The translations under genes were made by a program, and so were the position numbers. This document shows, piece by piece, positions 16,487 to 24,700 of a stretch of 64,000 bases of DNA; the stretch's first letter is position 1, and every line of letters begins with the position of its first letter. A model generated the notes under the pieces. The model saw nothing but the letters and a program-made list of their open reading frames with translations. It was not told the DNA's origin and did no database searches. The stretch is from SHAN690 sp038131955 (lineage in GTDB: Bacteria; Bacteroidota; Bacteroidia; Flavobacteriales_G; Salibacteraceae): positions 62,001 through 126,000 of the forward strand of contig JAYPQK010000001.1 of the NCBI GenBank assembly GCA_038131955.1. Reading direction: 5' to 3'.

Positions 16487-17956
16487 ATGTCACCGACCGC
16501 CACCGTCATAGGGTCAGGATTCTCAGGTCTGTCGGCTGCGACGTCGCTAGCCGACCAGGGCTTTGATGTGACCGTCATTGAAAAGAACGACGCCCCCGGA
16601 GGGCGTGCCCGTAAATTTGAAACCGAAGGATTTGTCTTCGATATGGGCCCCAGTTGGTACTGGATGCCCGACGTATTCGAAAAGTACTTCGAGCGCTTTG
16701 GAAAGAAGCCTTCCGATTATTACGACCTCGTTCGCCTCGATCCTTCTTACCGCGTTTATTTCGAAGATGAGTATGTAGACATGCCCGCCGACATGGAGGG
16801 ATTGAAGCAGCTATTCGAATCACGTGAGAAAGGAGCCGGCGCCAAATTAGAAGCCTTCCTAAATGATGCTGCCATTAAATATGACGCAGGCATCAATGAC
16901 CTCGTTCACCGTCCTAGCCTTTCTATCTTCGAATTCATAGATTGGAAAGTGATCAAAGGGCTCGTTCAATTGAACCTCTTCTCCAATTTCAAGGACTTCG
17001 CTCGGAAATACTTCAAGGATCCCAAGCTTCTCAGTATCATCGAGTTTCCGGTTCTCTTCCTAGGCGCCATGCCTAAGGAGACTCCGGCTTTGTACAGCTT
17101 GATGAACTATGCTGATCTAAAGTTGGGCACGTGGTATCCGATGGGCGGAATGCACAAGATCATCGAAGGTATGGTCGCCCTTGCAAAGGAAAAAGGGGTG
17201 AAGTTTCGACTTAGCGAAAAAGTTGAACGCATCTATTTGAATGGTGCTATGAATGTAGTGACAGACCAAGGCACGATCAAGTCAGACTACGTAGTGGGAG
17301 GAGCAGACTACGCCCACATCGACCAGCACCTACTCGATGCAAAAGACCGACAGTATTCACCTGAATACTGGGAAAAGTGCGTCATGGCGCCTTCCAGTTT
17401 ATTGTATTACGTGGGAGTCAACAAGCGCATCACGGGGCTGAAGCACCACAATCTGTTCTTTGATGCCGACTTCAGCGTACACGCCGAAGAGATCTATAAG
17501 ACCAAGCAATGGCCAAAGGATCCTTTATTCTACGTGTGCGCTCCCTCCGTTACCGACCCTTCTGTAGCACCTGAAGGACACGAGAACCTCTTCATTCTCA
17601 TTCCGATTGCAGCAGGTTTGGAGGGCGACACCGAAGAAGTGCGCAAGCAATACTTCGAAACGGTAGTAGATCGTATTGAGAAGCACACGGGAGAAAAGAT
17701 CCGCAACCACATCGTGTATGAACGAAGTTTCGCGGTCCGGGAGTTCAAGGAGGAGTACAACTCCTTCAAAGGGAACGCCTATGGCTTGGCCAACACGCTA
17801 CTTCAGACCGCCTTCCTCAAGCCGAGGATCAAGCATAAAAAATTAGATCATCTCTACTTTACCGGTCAACTCACTGCACCTGGACCCGGGGTTCCTCCGT
17901 CTTTGATCAGTGGGCAGGTAGTAGCCGATCATATCGTTAAACAAACACTGAACTAA
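16487..17956 (+). CDS. crtI: Phytoene desaturase
   Basis: Bacterial-type FAD-dependent phytoene desaturase, which introduces double bases of unsaturation into 15-cis-phytoene to give lycopene or a close relative. The N-terminal dinucleotide-binding motif VIGSGFSGLSAATSLADQGF is at residues 7-26, followed by VIEKNDAPGGRARKFETEGF. The C-terminal CrtI signature is visible as YFTGQLTAPGPGVPPSLISG near residue 460. The 489-residue length is typical. It lies ten bases after the sigma gene and two bases before crtB. No lycopene cyclase or hydroxylase gene follows, so the end product of the pathway cannot be read from this window. Confidence 0.95.
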   Translation: MSPTATVIGSGFSGLSAATSLADQGFDVTVIEKNDAPGGRARKFETEGFVFDMGPSWYWMPDVFEKYFERFGKKPSDYYDLVRLDPSYRVYFEDEYVDMPADMEGLKQLFESREKGAGAKLEAFLNDAAIKYDAGINDLVHRPSLSIFEFIDWKVIKGLVQLNLFSNFKDFARKYFKDPKLLSIIEFPVLFLGAMPKETPALYSLMNYADLKLGTWYPMGGMHKIIEGMVALAKEKGVKFRLSEKVERIYLNGAMNVVTDQGTIKSDYVVGGADYAHIDQHLLDAKDRQYSPEYWEKCVMAPSSLLYYVGVNKRITGLKHHNLFFDADFSVHAEEIYKTKQWPKDPLFYVCAPSVTDPSVAPEGHENLFILIPIAAGLEGDTEEVRKQYFETVVDRIEKHTGEKIRNHIVYERSFAVREFKEEYNSFKGNAYGLANTLLQTAFLKPRIKHKKLDHLYFTGQLTAPGPGVPPSLISGQVVADHIVKQTLN

Positions 17957-17958
17957 CC

Positions 17959-18795
17959 ATGAAAGCACTCTTTGATAAGGTAAGCCTTCAGGCCAGTAAG
18001 ATCACCACGCGATCCTATAGTACGTCCTTCTCCATGGGTACCCGCTTCCTCGGACCGTCGGTTCGCGATGCGGTCTATGCGATTTATGGATTCGTTCGCT
18101 TTGCTGACGAGATCGTGGACACCTTCCACGACTATGACAAGCAACGTTTGTTGGACAAATTCCGCAACGACACCTACGAGGCGATTGAGGATGGAATTTC
18201 GTTGAATCCCATTTTAAATAGCTTCCAGCACGCAGTGCGCGAGAATGGCATCGAGCGTGAGTTGATCGACACCTTCTTGGAAAGCATGGAGATGGACCTC
18301 AACAAGAAGGAATACAGCAGAAAAGGCTATGAGCAATACATCCTCGGCAGCGCGGAGGTCGTGGGGCTGATGTGCTTGCGCGTCTTCGTTCAAGGCGACG
18401 ATGCGTTGTACAAGAAGTTGCAATACCCTGCTATGCGCCTGGGTGCCGCCTTCCAAAAGATCAATTTCCTACGCGACTTGAAAGCCGACTATGCAGAAAT
18501 GGGTCGTACCTACTTCCCGGGTCTGGACATGGCCACCTTCAACGACGAGGAAAAGAAGCGCATCGAGGCGGAGATCGAAGCCGACTTCGCAGAAGGTTAC
18601 GCAGGCATCCTTCAACTGCCGAAGAACTCTCGATTTGGAGTGTATCTAGCCTATCTCTACTTCCATCAGTTGCTGCGCAAGATCCAGCGCGTGGAAGCGG
18701 TTGACCTGATGAAGTCACGCATCCGAATCCCGGATCAAAAGAAGTATGCCCTTTTCGCAGAGAGCTATGTGCGTCACAACTTGAACCTTCTTTGA
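17959..18795 (+). CDS. crtB: Phytoene synthase
   Basis: Condenses two geranylgeranyl diphosphates to phytoene, the first committed carotenoid step. This 278-residue member of the squalene/phytoene synthase family shows the first aspartate-rich motif in YGFVRFADEIVDTFHDYD near residue 37 and the second in KINFLRDLKADYAEMGRTYF near residue 167. The internal AEVVGLMCLRVF segment is also typical. It starts two bases after crtI and ends overlapping the following gene, in the usual crtI-crtB order of Bacteroidota. Expression presumably follows the upstream light-controlled promoter. Confidence 0.94.
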   Translation: MKALFDKVSLQASKITTRSYSTSFSMGTRFLGPSVRDAVYAIYGFVRFADEIVDTFHDYDKQRLLDKFRNDTYEAIEDGISLNPILNSFQHAVRENGIERELIDTFLESMEMDLNKKEYSRKGYEQYILGSAEVVGLMCLRVFVQGDDALYKKLQYPAMRLGAAFQKINFLRDLKADYAEMGRTYFPGLDMATFNDEEKKRIEAEIEADFAEGYAGILQLPKNSRFGVYLAYLYFHQLLRKIQRVEAVDLMKSRIRIPDQKKYALFAESYVRHNLNLL

Positions 18796-19298
18796 TGAAG
18801 TACGCTATTTACATAGCATTCCTAGCGCTGCCATTTTTCGCTTTCGGTGAGACCAATGACCCGAACGTCATTCGTCACCAATTCATCAAGGCGACTCAAA
18901 ATGAAGACTCAAGGGCATCATTGGCTGAGCAATTGTCGCAATCCGAAGGATTAGACCCGATCATGCTCAAAGCCTATTTGGGCGCTTCTAAAACCTTATT
19001 GGCTGAAACCTACTTCTCCCCTTGGTCGAAGTACAGTCAGTTCGTAGACGGAAAGAACCTCTTAGAAGAGGCGATCTCCCAGGATCCTGACAACGTGGAG
19101 TATCGATACCTACGCTTCTTGATCCAGATCAAAGCGCCCTCGTTCCTCGGTTATGATGAACACCTTCAACAAGATTACCTAGCAATCAAGCAAGCCATGT
19201 CGATATCATCCGAACGAGATCTCTGGCTTCAGCACTTCAAGGCATTCGAAGCTGAGCATGCCACGCTGATCCAAGAACGGATCGGAAAACAGTACTAG
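18795..19298 (+). CDS. Small exported protein of unknown function in the carotenoid operon
   Basis: A 167-residue protein with a signal peptide (MKYAIYIAFLALPFFAFG, cut near GET) and a helical mature part. The segment LLEEAISQDPDNVEYRYLRF near residue 95 resembles a tetratricopeptide-type helix pair, but no full repeat array is seen. The ATG overlaps the crtB stop (TGATG), which favours translational coupling. Similar small exported proteins occur beside crtB in other flavobacterial carotenoid clusters as far as I recall; none has a described function. It could be a periplasmic helper for pigment placement, but nothing in the sequence shows this. Confidence 0.75.
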   Translation: MKYAIYIAFLALPFFAFGETNDPNVIRHQFIKATQNEDSRASLAEQLSQSEGLDPIMLKAYLGASKTLLAETYFSPWSKYSQFVDGKNLLEEAISQDPDNVEYRYLRFLIQIKAPSFLGYDEHLQQDYLAIKQAMSISSERDLWLQHFKAFEAEHATLIQERIGKQY

Positions 19299-19300
19299 TT

Positions 19301-19822
19301 ATGGAGCAAGTGATACTCGTAGATGAAAGGGATAACGCACTCGGAACGATGGAAAAGATGGAGGCACATCGTCGAGCTGTTCTCCACCGTGCCTTTTCGG
19401 TCTTTGTCTTCAACGACCGTGGAGAGATGTTGATCCATCGCCGAGCGATAGAGAAATACCACTCTGGTGGACTCTGGACAAATGCTTGTTGCAGTCATCC
19501 GCGTGAAGGAGAAACCACAGAAGAGGCCGCGCATCGACGCATGATGGAAGAAATGGGCTTCGACTGTGAAATGCAAAAAGAATTCAGCTTCATCTATCGC
19601 GCGGAATTGGACAATGAACTGACCGAACACGAATTGGATCACGTATTTTTTGGTCGATTCAACGGAATACCTACCCCCAATCCGGAGGAAGTGTGCGAGT
19701 GGAAATACATTTCACCCGAACTCCTCCACCGAGACGTAAAACTCCGACCTACTGCCTACACCGAATGGTTTAAGATCGCCCTGGATAAGATCCGCGAGCG
19801 CAATATGGCACTAGCATCGTGA
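19301..19822 (+). CDS. idi: Isopentenyl-diphosphate delta-isomerase, type I
   Basis: Interconverts isopentenyl and dimethylallyl diphosphate, balancing precursors for carotenoid synthesis. The 173-residue protein is a Nudix-fold type I enzyme: the active-site cysteine is in WTNACCSHPREGE near residue 63, and the Nudix-like acidic helix is EEAAHRRMMEEMGFDCEM near residue 76. The conserved ELTEHELDHVFFG block carries the second catalytic glutamate. It begins two bases after the unknown exported protein, and its stop overlaps the GTG start of the pterin synthase gene. Placing idi in the same transcript as crtI and crtB would raise precursor supply when light induces the operon. Confidence 0.95.
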   Translation: MEQVILVDERDNALGTMEKMEAHRRAVLHRAFSVFVFNDRGEMLIHRRAIEKYHSGGLWTNACCSHPREGETTEEAAHRRMMEEMGFDCEMQKEFSFIYRAELDNELTEHELDHVFFGRFNGIPTPNPEEVCEWKYISPELLHRDVKLRPTAYTEWFKIALDKIRERNMALAS

Positions 19823-20229
19823 GAGTAAAAGTCAGCAGAAAAGAACATTTCAACGCCGCTCATCGACTGCACAACCCTCAATGGGATGAGTCGCAGAATG
19901 AGGAGGTGTTTGGTAAATGCAACAACCCGAATTGGCATGGTCATAACTACGAAGTGATCGCCAATGTCACGGGCGACATCGATCCGAAGACGGGTTATGT
20001 CATCGATATGAAAGAATTGAAAGAGATCCTCAAAGAAGAGGTGATCGAACCCTTTGACCATCGAAACCTAAACCTGGACGTGGAGGATTTCAAAACCCTG
20101 AATCCCACCGCAGAAAACATCGTCGTGGTGATCTGGAACCGCTTGCGAAAACGCTTGAAGGAAGACCTCGACCTCAGTGTAACGCTTTATGAAACAGAAA
20201 GAAACTATGTGGAATACGATGGCCGATAA
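19819..20229 (+). CDS. 6-pyruvoyl-tetrahydropterin synthase-like enzyme
   Basis: A 136-residue member of the PTPS/QueD family acting on 7,8-dihydroneopterin triphosphate. Zinc ligands are H15-type HFNAAHRLHN and the pair in WHGHNY. The catalytic cysteine lies in FGKCNNPNWHGHNYEV, with five residues between Cys and HGH, the spacing of animal PTPS; QueD typically has three. FDHRNLN and the final YETERNYVEY also look animal-like. I therefore favour 6-pyruvoyl-tetrahydropterin formation over queuosine precursor synthesis, although activity of family members is often mixed. Translation starts at a GTG overlapping the idi stop. It sits directly before folE, which makes its substrate. Confidence 0.85.
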   Translation: MRVKVSRKEHFNAAHRLHNPQWDESQNEEVFGKCNNPNWHGHNYEVIANVTGDIDPKTGYVIDMKELKEILKEEVIEPFDHRNLNLDVEDFKTLNPTAENIVVVIWNRLRKRLKEDLDLSVTLYETERNYVEYDGR

Positions 20230-20881
20230 GGAAGAGCTACTGGAAGCTTTGGACTACGAGCACCACTGGAATGGACTGACCACTCCGATGCGTGAGGATG
20301 CTCATGATCTAAGTGCGGAAGAGAAGATCGTCAAGATCCGAGGACACTTCAAGGAGATCATGGAAACGCTGGGTATGGACCTCACGGACGAGAGTCTGCA
20401 AGACACACCAAATCGCGTAGCCAAGATGTTCGTGAACGAGGTCTTCAAAGGACTCGATCCAGCGCATAAGCCTGAGATCAAGCTCTTCAACAACAAGTAC
20501 AAGTACAAAGAGATGCTCGTGGAGCGCGACATTACCGTCTACTCCTACTGCGAGCACCACTTCGTGCCGATCATCGGAAAGGCGCATGTGGCCTACATCA
20601 GCAACGGTCACGTGATCGGACTGAGCAAGATCAATCGCCTGGTGGAATACTACAGCAAGCGCCCTCAAGTGCAAGAGCGACTGAACGAGCAGATCGCCAA
20701 GGCTTTGAAGGAAGTCCTCAAGACGGAAGATGTAGCCGTAGTGATCGACGCCGAGCACCTCTGCGTGAAGTCGCGCGGCATCCAGGATACAGCGAGCAGC
20801 ACGGTGACCGCCAGCTACCACGGAAAGTTCAAGGAACAGGATGTCCGCAAGGAGTTCCTGAGTTACCTCAACTTGAAATAG
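20219..20881 (+). CDS. folE: GTP cyclohydrolase I
   Basis: Converts GTP to 7,8-dihydroneopterin triphosphate, the entry point to folate and biopterin-type pterins. Zinc and substrate motifs are clear: YSYCEHHFVPIIGKAHVAY, then GLSKINRLVEYYSKRPQVQE and HLCVKSRGIQDTASST in the last third. I chose the ATG at 20219 (MADKEELLEALDYEHHW); an upstream in-frame ATG at 20189 would add ten residues that lie inside the pterin synthase gene. The eleven-base overlap with that gene points to coupled translation. Being in the light operon rather than in a folate locus suggests this copy supplies pterin for a light-related purpose; the genome may have another copy. Confidence 0.94.
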   Translation: MADKEELLEALDYEHHWNGLTTPMREDAHDLSAEEKIVKIRGHFKEIMETLGMDLTDESLQDTPNRVAKMFVNEVFKGLDPAHKPEIKLFNNKYKYKEMLVERDITVYSYCEHHFVPIIGKAHVAYISNGHVIGLSKINRLVEYYSKRPQVQERLNEQIAKALKEVLKTEDVAVVIDAEHLCVKSRGIQDTASSTVTASYHGKFKEQDVRKEFLSYLNLK

Positions 20882-20887
20882 GACGTG

Positions 20888-21571
20888 ATGAAGGTTTTAG
20901 TCGTAGGAGGAAGCAAGGGAATTGGCAAAGCAGCGACGGAACTCTTACTCGAGCAGGGTCACGTAGTGATCGTAGCGGCGAGGAGCAATGACGAGATCTC
21001 TCATTTACCGGTGGATTTCATCGAAATGGACGTGACTGGTGATGTGAGCGCACTCGAGGACATCGATGCATTGAACGGACTCCTCTACTGTCCCGGCAGC
21101 ATCAATTTGCGTCCCTTTCATCGATTGACCGACAAGGATTTTCAGTCGGATTTCGATCTGAATGTAAAAGGCGCGATCAAGACCTTACAGACCACGATGA
21201 AGTCCTTGAAAGAAGGGAATGGATCCGTGGTATTGTTCAGCACGGTGGCCGTACAACAAGGCATGGCCTTTCACGCATCGGTAGCCGCATCCAAAGGAGC
21301 CATCGAGGGCTTGACACGCAGCTTGGCTTCGGAGTGGGCGCCAGATATCCGAGTGAATGCGATTGCACCGAGTTTGACGGATACGCCATTGGCGGAGGGA
21401 CTGCTCAATAACGATAAAAAGCGAGAAGCCAGCGAACAGCGTCATCCGCTGAAGCGCTTGGGTCGAGCTGAAGACATCGCCTCATTGGCGGTGCACCTCA
21501 TCTCAGATCAAGGAAGTTGGATCACCGGACAGGTCATCGGCGTGGACGGAGGAATGAGCAGACTGCGATGA
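20888..21571 (+). CDS. Atypical short-chain dehydrogenase/reductase without catalytic Tyr
   Basis: A 227-residue classical-length SDR. The Rossmann motif is intact (LVVGGSKGIGKAATELL at the N terminus), as are the C-terminal DIRVNAIAPSLTDTPLAE and SWITGQVIGVDGGMS. The active site is not standard: where classical enzymes have Ser and YxxxK, this protein reads FSTVAV and SVAASKGAIEG, so Tyr is replaced by Val and Ser by Thr while Lys remains. Placed between folE and a flavin reductase, a pterin substrate (as for sepiapterin reductase) is an attractive guess, but the chemistry must differ or another residue must donate the proton. The ATG at 20888 follows the folE stop by six bases; its own stop overlaps the next start. 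Confidence 0.87.
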   Translation: MKVLVVGGSKGIGKAATELLLEQGHVVIVAARSNDEISHLPVDFIEMDVTGDVSALEDIDALNGLLYCPGSINLRPFHRLTDKDFQSDFDLNVKGAIKTLQTTMKSLKEGNGSVVLFSTVAVQQGMAFHASVAASKGAIEGLTRSLASEWAPDIRVNAIAPSLTDTPLAEGLLNNDKKREASEQRHPLKRLGRAEDIASLAVHLISDQGSWITGQVIGVDGGMSRLR

Positions 21572-22185
21572 GTCGCACGCACTATCAAGCCGAAGATTGG
21601 CAAGTACGCGCAGGGCGCTTTTGGGCCACCTTCTTCAACACCATCAGTGGTCCGCGAAGCGTCTTCATGATCGGCACCGAAGATGGGAAGGGCGTGGGCA
21701 ACATCGGCCTATTCAATTCGATCGCACATATCGGGGCCAACCCGCCTTTACTGGCTTTCATCCTACGCCCTGCCACGGTAGAGCGACACACTTATGAAAA
21801 CATCAAAAACCATGGAACTTACACACTCAACCATAGTACTCCCGATCTGGTCGATCAGACGCACCAGAGTTCGGCAAAATATGCCCGTGATGTGGATGAA
21901 TTCGATGCCCTTGGATTCGAGAAGCAATACATCGACGGATTCCAAGCTCCTTTCATCAAGAGCTCACGCATAAAACTCGGACTGCAGTTCGAGGAAGAAC
22001 ATTTGATCCAGGCCAACGACACCCGACTGGTGGTCGGCAAAGTGCAGCACGTGCTCATCGATGACATCCTCGTCGCAGAAGACGGGTTCATCGACACGGC
22101 AGAAGCCGACACCTTATTGGTCAGCGGACTGGATGCCTATCACAAACACGAATTGATCGAGCGTAAGCCCTATGCCCGACCCTAA
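21568..22185 (+). CDS. Flavin reductase-like FMN-binding protein
   Basis: A 205-residue protein of the flavin reductase/FMN-binding split-barrel family. FMN-contacting blocks are visible: SGPRSVFMIGTEDGKGVGNI near residue 29 and NPPLLAFILRP near residue 57, followed by HTYENIKNHGTYTLN. Such proteins reduce flavins with NAD(P)H or carry FMN themselves. The start is the ATG at 21568 overlapping the SDR stop (ATGA); a longer frame upstream lies within the SDR gene. The stop overlaps the photolyase start by 14 bases. Delivery of reduced flavin to the photolyase, which needs FADH-, is a plausible role but is inference. Confidence 0.87.
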   Translation: MSRTHYQAEDWQVRAGRFWATFFNTISGPRSVFMIGTEDGKGVGNIGLFNSIAHIGANPPLLAFILRPATVERHTYENIKNHGTYTLNHSTPDLVDQTHQSSAKYARDVDEFDALGFEKQYIDGFQAPFIKSSRIKLGLQFEEEHLIQANDTRLVVGKVQHVLIDDILVAEDGFIDTAEADTLLVSGLDAYHKHELIERKPYARP

Positions 22186-23488
22186 GGAAAAACTTACCCT
22201 TTTCTGGTTTCGCCGAGACCTTCGTTTGGAGGACAATCATGGATTGTTCCGAGCCCTGAAGGAAGAAGAGAACGTCCAGCCCATCTTCATTTTTGACACC
22301 AACATCCTTGACAAATTAGAGGATAGGGACGACCGACGCGTGAGTTTCATCCACGCCCAGATCACCAGCCTCGAAGAGGAGTTGAGAAAATACGATGCGC
22401 ATATTTGGGTGTACTATGGCAAGTCGATCGAGATCTTTCAAGAGATTATAAAAACTAAAAACATCGGCGCTCTATACGCCAATCGCGACTACGAGCCCTA
22501 TGCACGGGAGCGCGACAAGGCGGTGTACGAGTTGGTGCAAGAAAACGGCATTCCCTTCCGCGCCTTCAAGGATCATGTGATCTTGGAAAAGGAAGAAGTG
22601 ATGAAGGACAACGGTGAGCCGTATGTGGTCTACTCACCCTATATGCGTCGATGGAAAGAGGTGGTCACCGATCATGACTTGGCCTCCTACCCTACCTTGG
22701 AATATGCGAAGAACTTCTTCACCGGTTCCACCGCCCAGATGGTGACCTTGAAGGAGATGGGCTTTGATCAGCACGTCAAGGATTGGAATGATCCGGCGGT
22801 AGACCTCGACGTGGTGAAGAACTATCACAACACCCGCGACACGCCGGCGAAGGAAGGAACCACGCGTATTTCACATCACTTGCGTTTTGGAACCATCAGT
22901 ATTCGTGAGATGGCGAGGATCGGAAAGGCGCACAATCCCAAGTGGTACAACGAATTGATCTGGCGTGAATTCTACCAGAGCATCCTGTGGCACTTCCCAA
23001 GGGTCGTGAATGAAAGCTTCCGTCCGGAGTACGACCGCATCGAGTGGCGCAACAACGAAGAAGAGTTTCAGGCTTGGTGTGAGGGAAGGACCGGTTATCC
23101 GATCGTGGATGCCGGCATGAGAGAACTGAATGAAACCGGTTTCATGCACAACCGCGTGCGTATGGTGGTGGCCAGTTTCCTGACGAAGCACCTGCTCATC
23201 GACTGGCGCTGGGGGGAGGCTTATTTTGCAAGAAAGTTGATCGACTTCGAACTCGCGTCCAACAACGGAGGCTGGCAATGGGCTGCGGGCAGTGGCGTAG
23301 ATGCCGCTCCGTATTTCCGGGTCTTCAACCCCTATTTGCAAACCGACAAGTTTGACAAAAACCGAGCGTACATCCGCAAGTGGGTACCGGAGTTTGAGTC
23401 AAGTTCATACCGCAAGCCGATCGTGGAACACAAGTCAGCGAGGGAAAGGGCGTTGGCGACGTACAAGAAGGGACTGGGTAGGGAGTAG
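22172..23488 (+). CDS. phr: Deoxyribodipyrimidine photolyase
   Basis: A cryptochrome/photolyase family flavoprotein that splits UV-induced pyrimidine dimers with blue light. The antenna-binding alpha/beta domain begins with LTLFWFRRDLRLEDNHGLF. The FAD-binding helical domain shows WREFYQSILWHFPRV near residue 271, TGYPIVDAGMRELNETGFMH near residue 312 and the signature NNGGWQWAAGSGVDAAPYF near residue 364. Residues correspond to class I CPD photolyases, although cryptochrome function cannot be excluded without alignment. It is the last gene of the light operon, after two pterin genes that could supply an antenna chromophore. Length 438 residues is slightly short of E. coli PhrB but normal for Bacteroidota. 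Confidence 0.93.
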   Translation: MPDPKEKLTLFWFRRDLRLEDNHGLFRALKEEENVQPIFIFDTNILDKLEDRDDRRVSFIHAQITSLEEELRKYDAHIWVYYGKSIEIFQEIIKTKNIGALYANRDYEPYARERDKAVYELVQENGIPFRAFKDHVILEKEEVMKDNGEPYVVYSPYMRRWKEVVTDHDLASYPTLEYAKNFFTGSTAQMVTLKEMGFDQHVKDWNDPAVDLDVVKNYHNTRDTPAKEGTTRISHHLRFGTISIREMARIGKAHNPKWYNELIWREFYQSILWHFPRVVNESFRPEYDRIEWRNNEEEFQAWCEGRTGYPIVDAGMRELNETGFMHNRVRMVVASFLTKHLLIDWRWGEAYFARKLIDFELASNNGGWQWAAGSGVDAAPYFRVFNPYLQTDKFDKNRAYIRKWVPEFESSSYRKPIVEHKSARERALATYKKGLGRE

Positions 23489-23640
23489 TTGAGCGGGGAG
23501 TTGGGAGTGCGCAGTGCGGAGTTCTACTGTTCACTGTTCCTCCGTTCGCTCTTCACCATTCAACCACTTGACCATTTAACCACTTGACCACTCCTCCTGA
23601 CAGCTGATAGCCGACAGCTGATGGCTCCCTCGTCAACAAA
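23489..23640. repeat. Intergenic repeat block after the photolyase gene
   Basis: No gene is seen in the 243 bases before paaA. The first 150 bases hold copies of window-wide repeats: CACTGTTCCTCC-type sequence near 23532, ACCACTTGACCATTTAACC units at 23561-23592, and CAGCTGATAGCCGACAGCTG at 23600-23620, the reverse of the unit at 1163. The last 90 bases are unique and end in TATATTCG (23706-23713), a possible -7 box for paaA. Confidence 0.65.
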
Positions 23641-23731
23641 ACCTGATTTTCATCTGTTTCCCTATTGATTCCCCGCCACATCAGGCACCGAAAGAGACAT
23701 CGTACATATATTCGCACGACACACATTTATT

Positions 23732-24682
23732 ATGGCTGAAAAGGACCTAGAAAAGATCTTCCAACAGAAGGTCGACGACGAGATCAAGATCGAACCGAAG
23801 GATTGGATGCCGGAGGACTACCGCAAGACCTTGATCCGACAGATCTCTCAACACGCACATAGCGAGGTAGTAGGTATGCTTCCCGAGGCAAATTGGATTA
23901 CTCGCGCTCCGAGTTTGCAGCGCAAGCTGATCCTCTTGGCAAAGATCCAGGATGAGGCCGGTCATGGTCTGTACCTCTACTCTGCTACTGAGACACTTGG
24001 CGTGGAGCGGGATGATACCATCGAAGACCTTCATTCGGGTAAGGCGAAGTATTCTTCGATCTTCAACTATCCTACCCTCACGTGGGCAGATATCGGAGCG
24101 ATCGGATGGCTCGTGGATGGTGCCGCGATCATGAATCAAGTGCCGCTATGCCGCTGCTCGTACGGTCCGTATAGCCGTGCGATGATCCGTGTGTGTAAAG
24201 AAGAAAGCTTTCACCAACGTCAGGGCTACAGCATCATGCTCGCCATGGCGAATGGAACTCCAGAGCAGAAGCGCATGGCGCAAGACGCTATCAACCGATG
24301 GTGGTGGCCAGCGCTCATGATGTTTGGACCGAACGACGCGGATTCCGCTCACTCTGCACAAAGCATGAAGTGGAAGATCAAGCGCTTCAGCAACGATGAA
24401 TTGCGTCAGCGCTTTGTGGACATGACCGTTCCACAGTGTCATCTACTCGGCTGTGAAGTGCCGGATGCGGATCTGAAGTTCAACGAAGACACCGGCCACT
24501 GGGAGTTTGGCGAGATCAATTGGGACGAATTCTGGAATGTAGTGAAGGGCAACGGACGTTGCAACCGTGAGCGCATCCGTGATCGTCGCAATGCTTACAA
24601 AGAAGGCGAATGGGTACGCGAAGCGGCCATGGCCTATGCTGAGAAGAAACGCAAGAGAAAAGAAGCCACGCAAGCGGCTTAA
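23732..24682 (+). CDS. paaA: 1,2-phenylacetyl-CoA epoxidase, catalytic subunit A
   Basis: PaaA is the di-iron oxygenase subunit that epoxidises the ring of phenylacetyl-CoA in aerobic phenylacetate breakdown. The 316-residue length and the sequence match the family: HSEVVGMLPEANWITRAPSL near residue 43, ILLAKIQDEAGHGLYLYSA near residue 71 with the ExxH iron ligands, and CKEESFHQRQGYSIMLAM near residue 152 with the second ExxxH pair. DSAHSAQSMKWKIKRFSND follows. The gene starts a paaA-paaB run. The partner PaaC, which forms the structural half of the (AC)2 core, is not encoded nearby, so activity depends on a copy elsewhere. Confidence 0.95.
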   Translation: MAEKDLEKIFQQKVDDEIKIEPKDWMPEDYRKTLIRQISQHAHSEVVGMLPEANWITRAPSLQRKLILLAKIQDEAGHGLYLYSATETLGVERDDTIEDLHSGKAKYSSIFNYPTLTWADIGAIGWLVDGAAIMNQVPLCRCSYGPYSRAMIRVCKEESFHQRQGYSIMLAMANGTPEQKRMAQDAINRWWWPALMMFGPNDADSAHSAQSMKWKIKRFSNDELRQRFVDMTVPQCHLLGCEVPDADLKFNEDTGHWEFGEINWDEFWNVVKGNGRCNRERIRDRRNAYKEGEWVREAAMAYAEKKRKRKEATQAA

Positions 24683-24700
24683 CCGATAACACAAACCACT

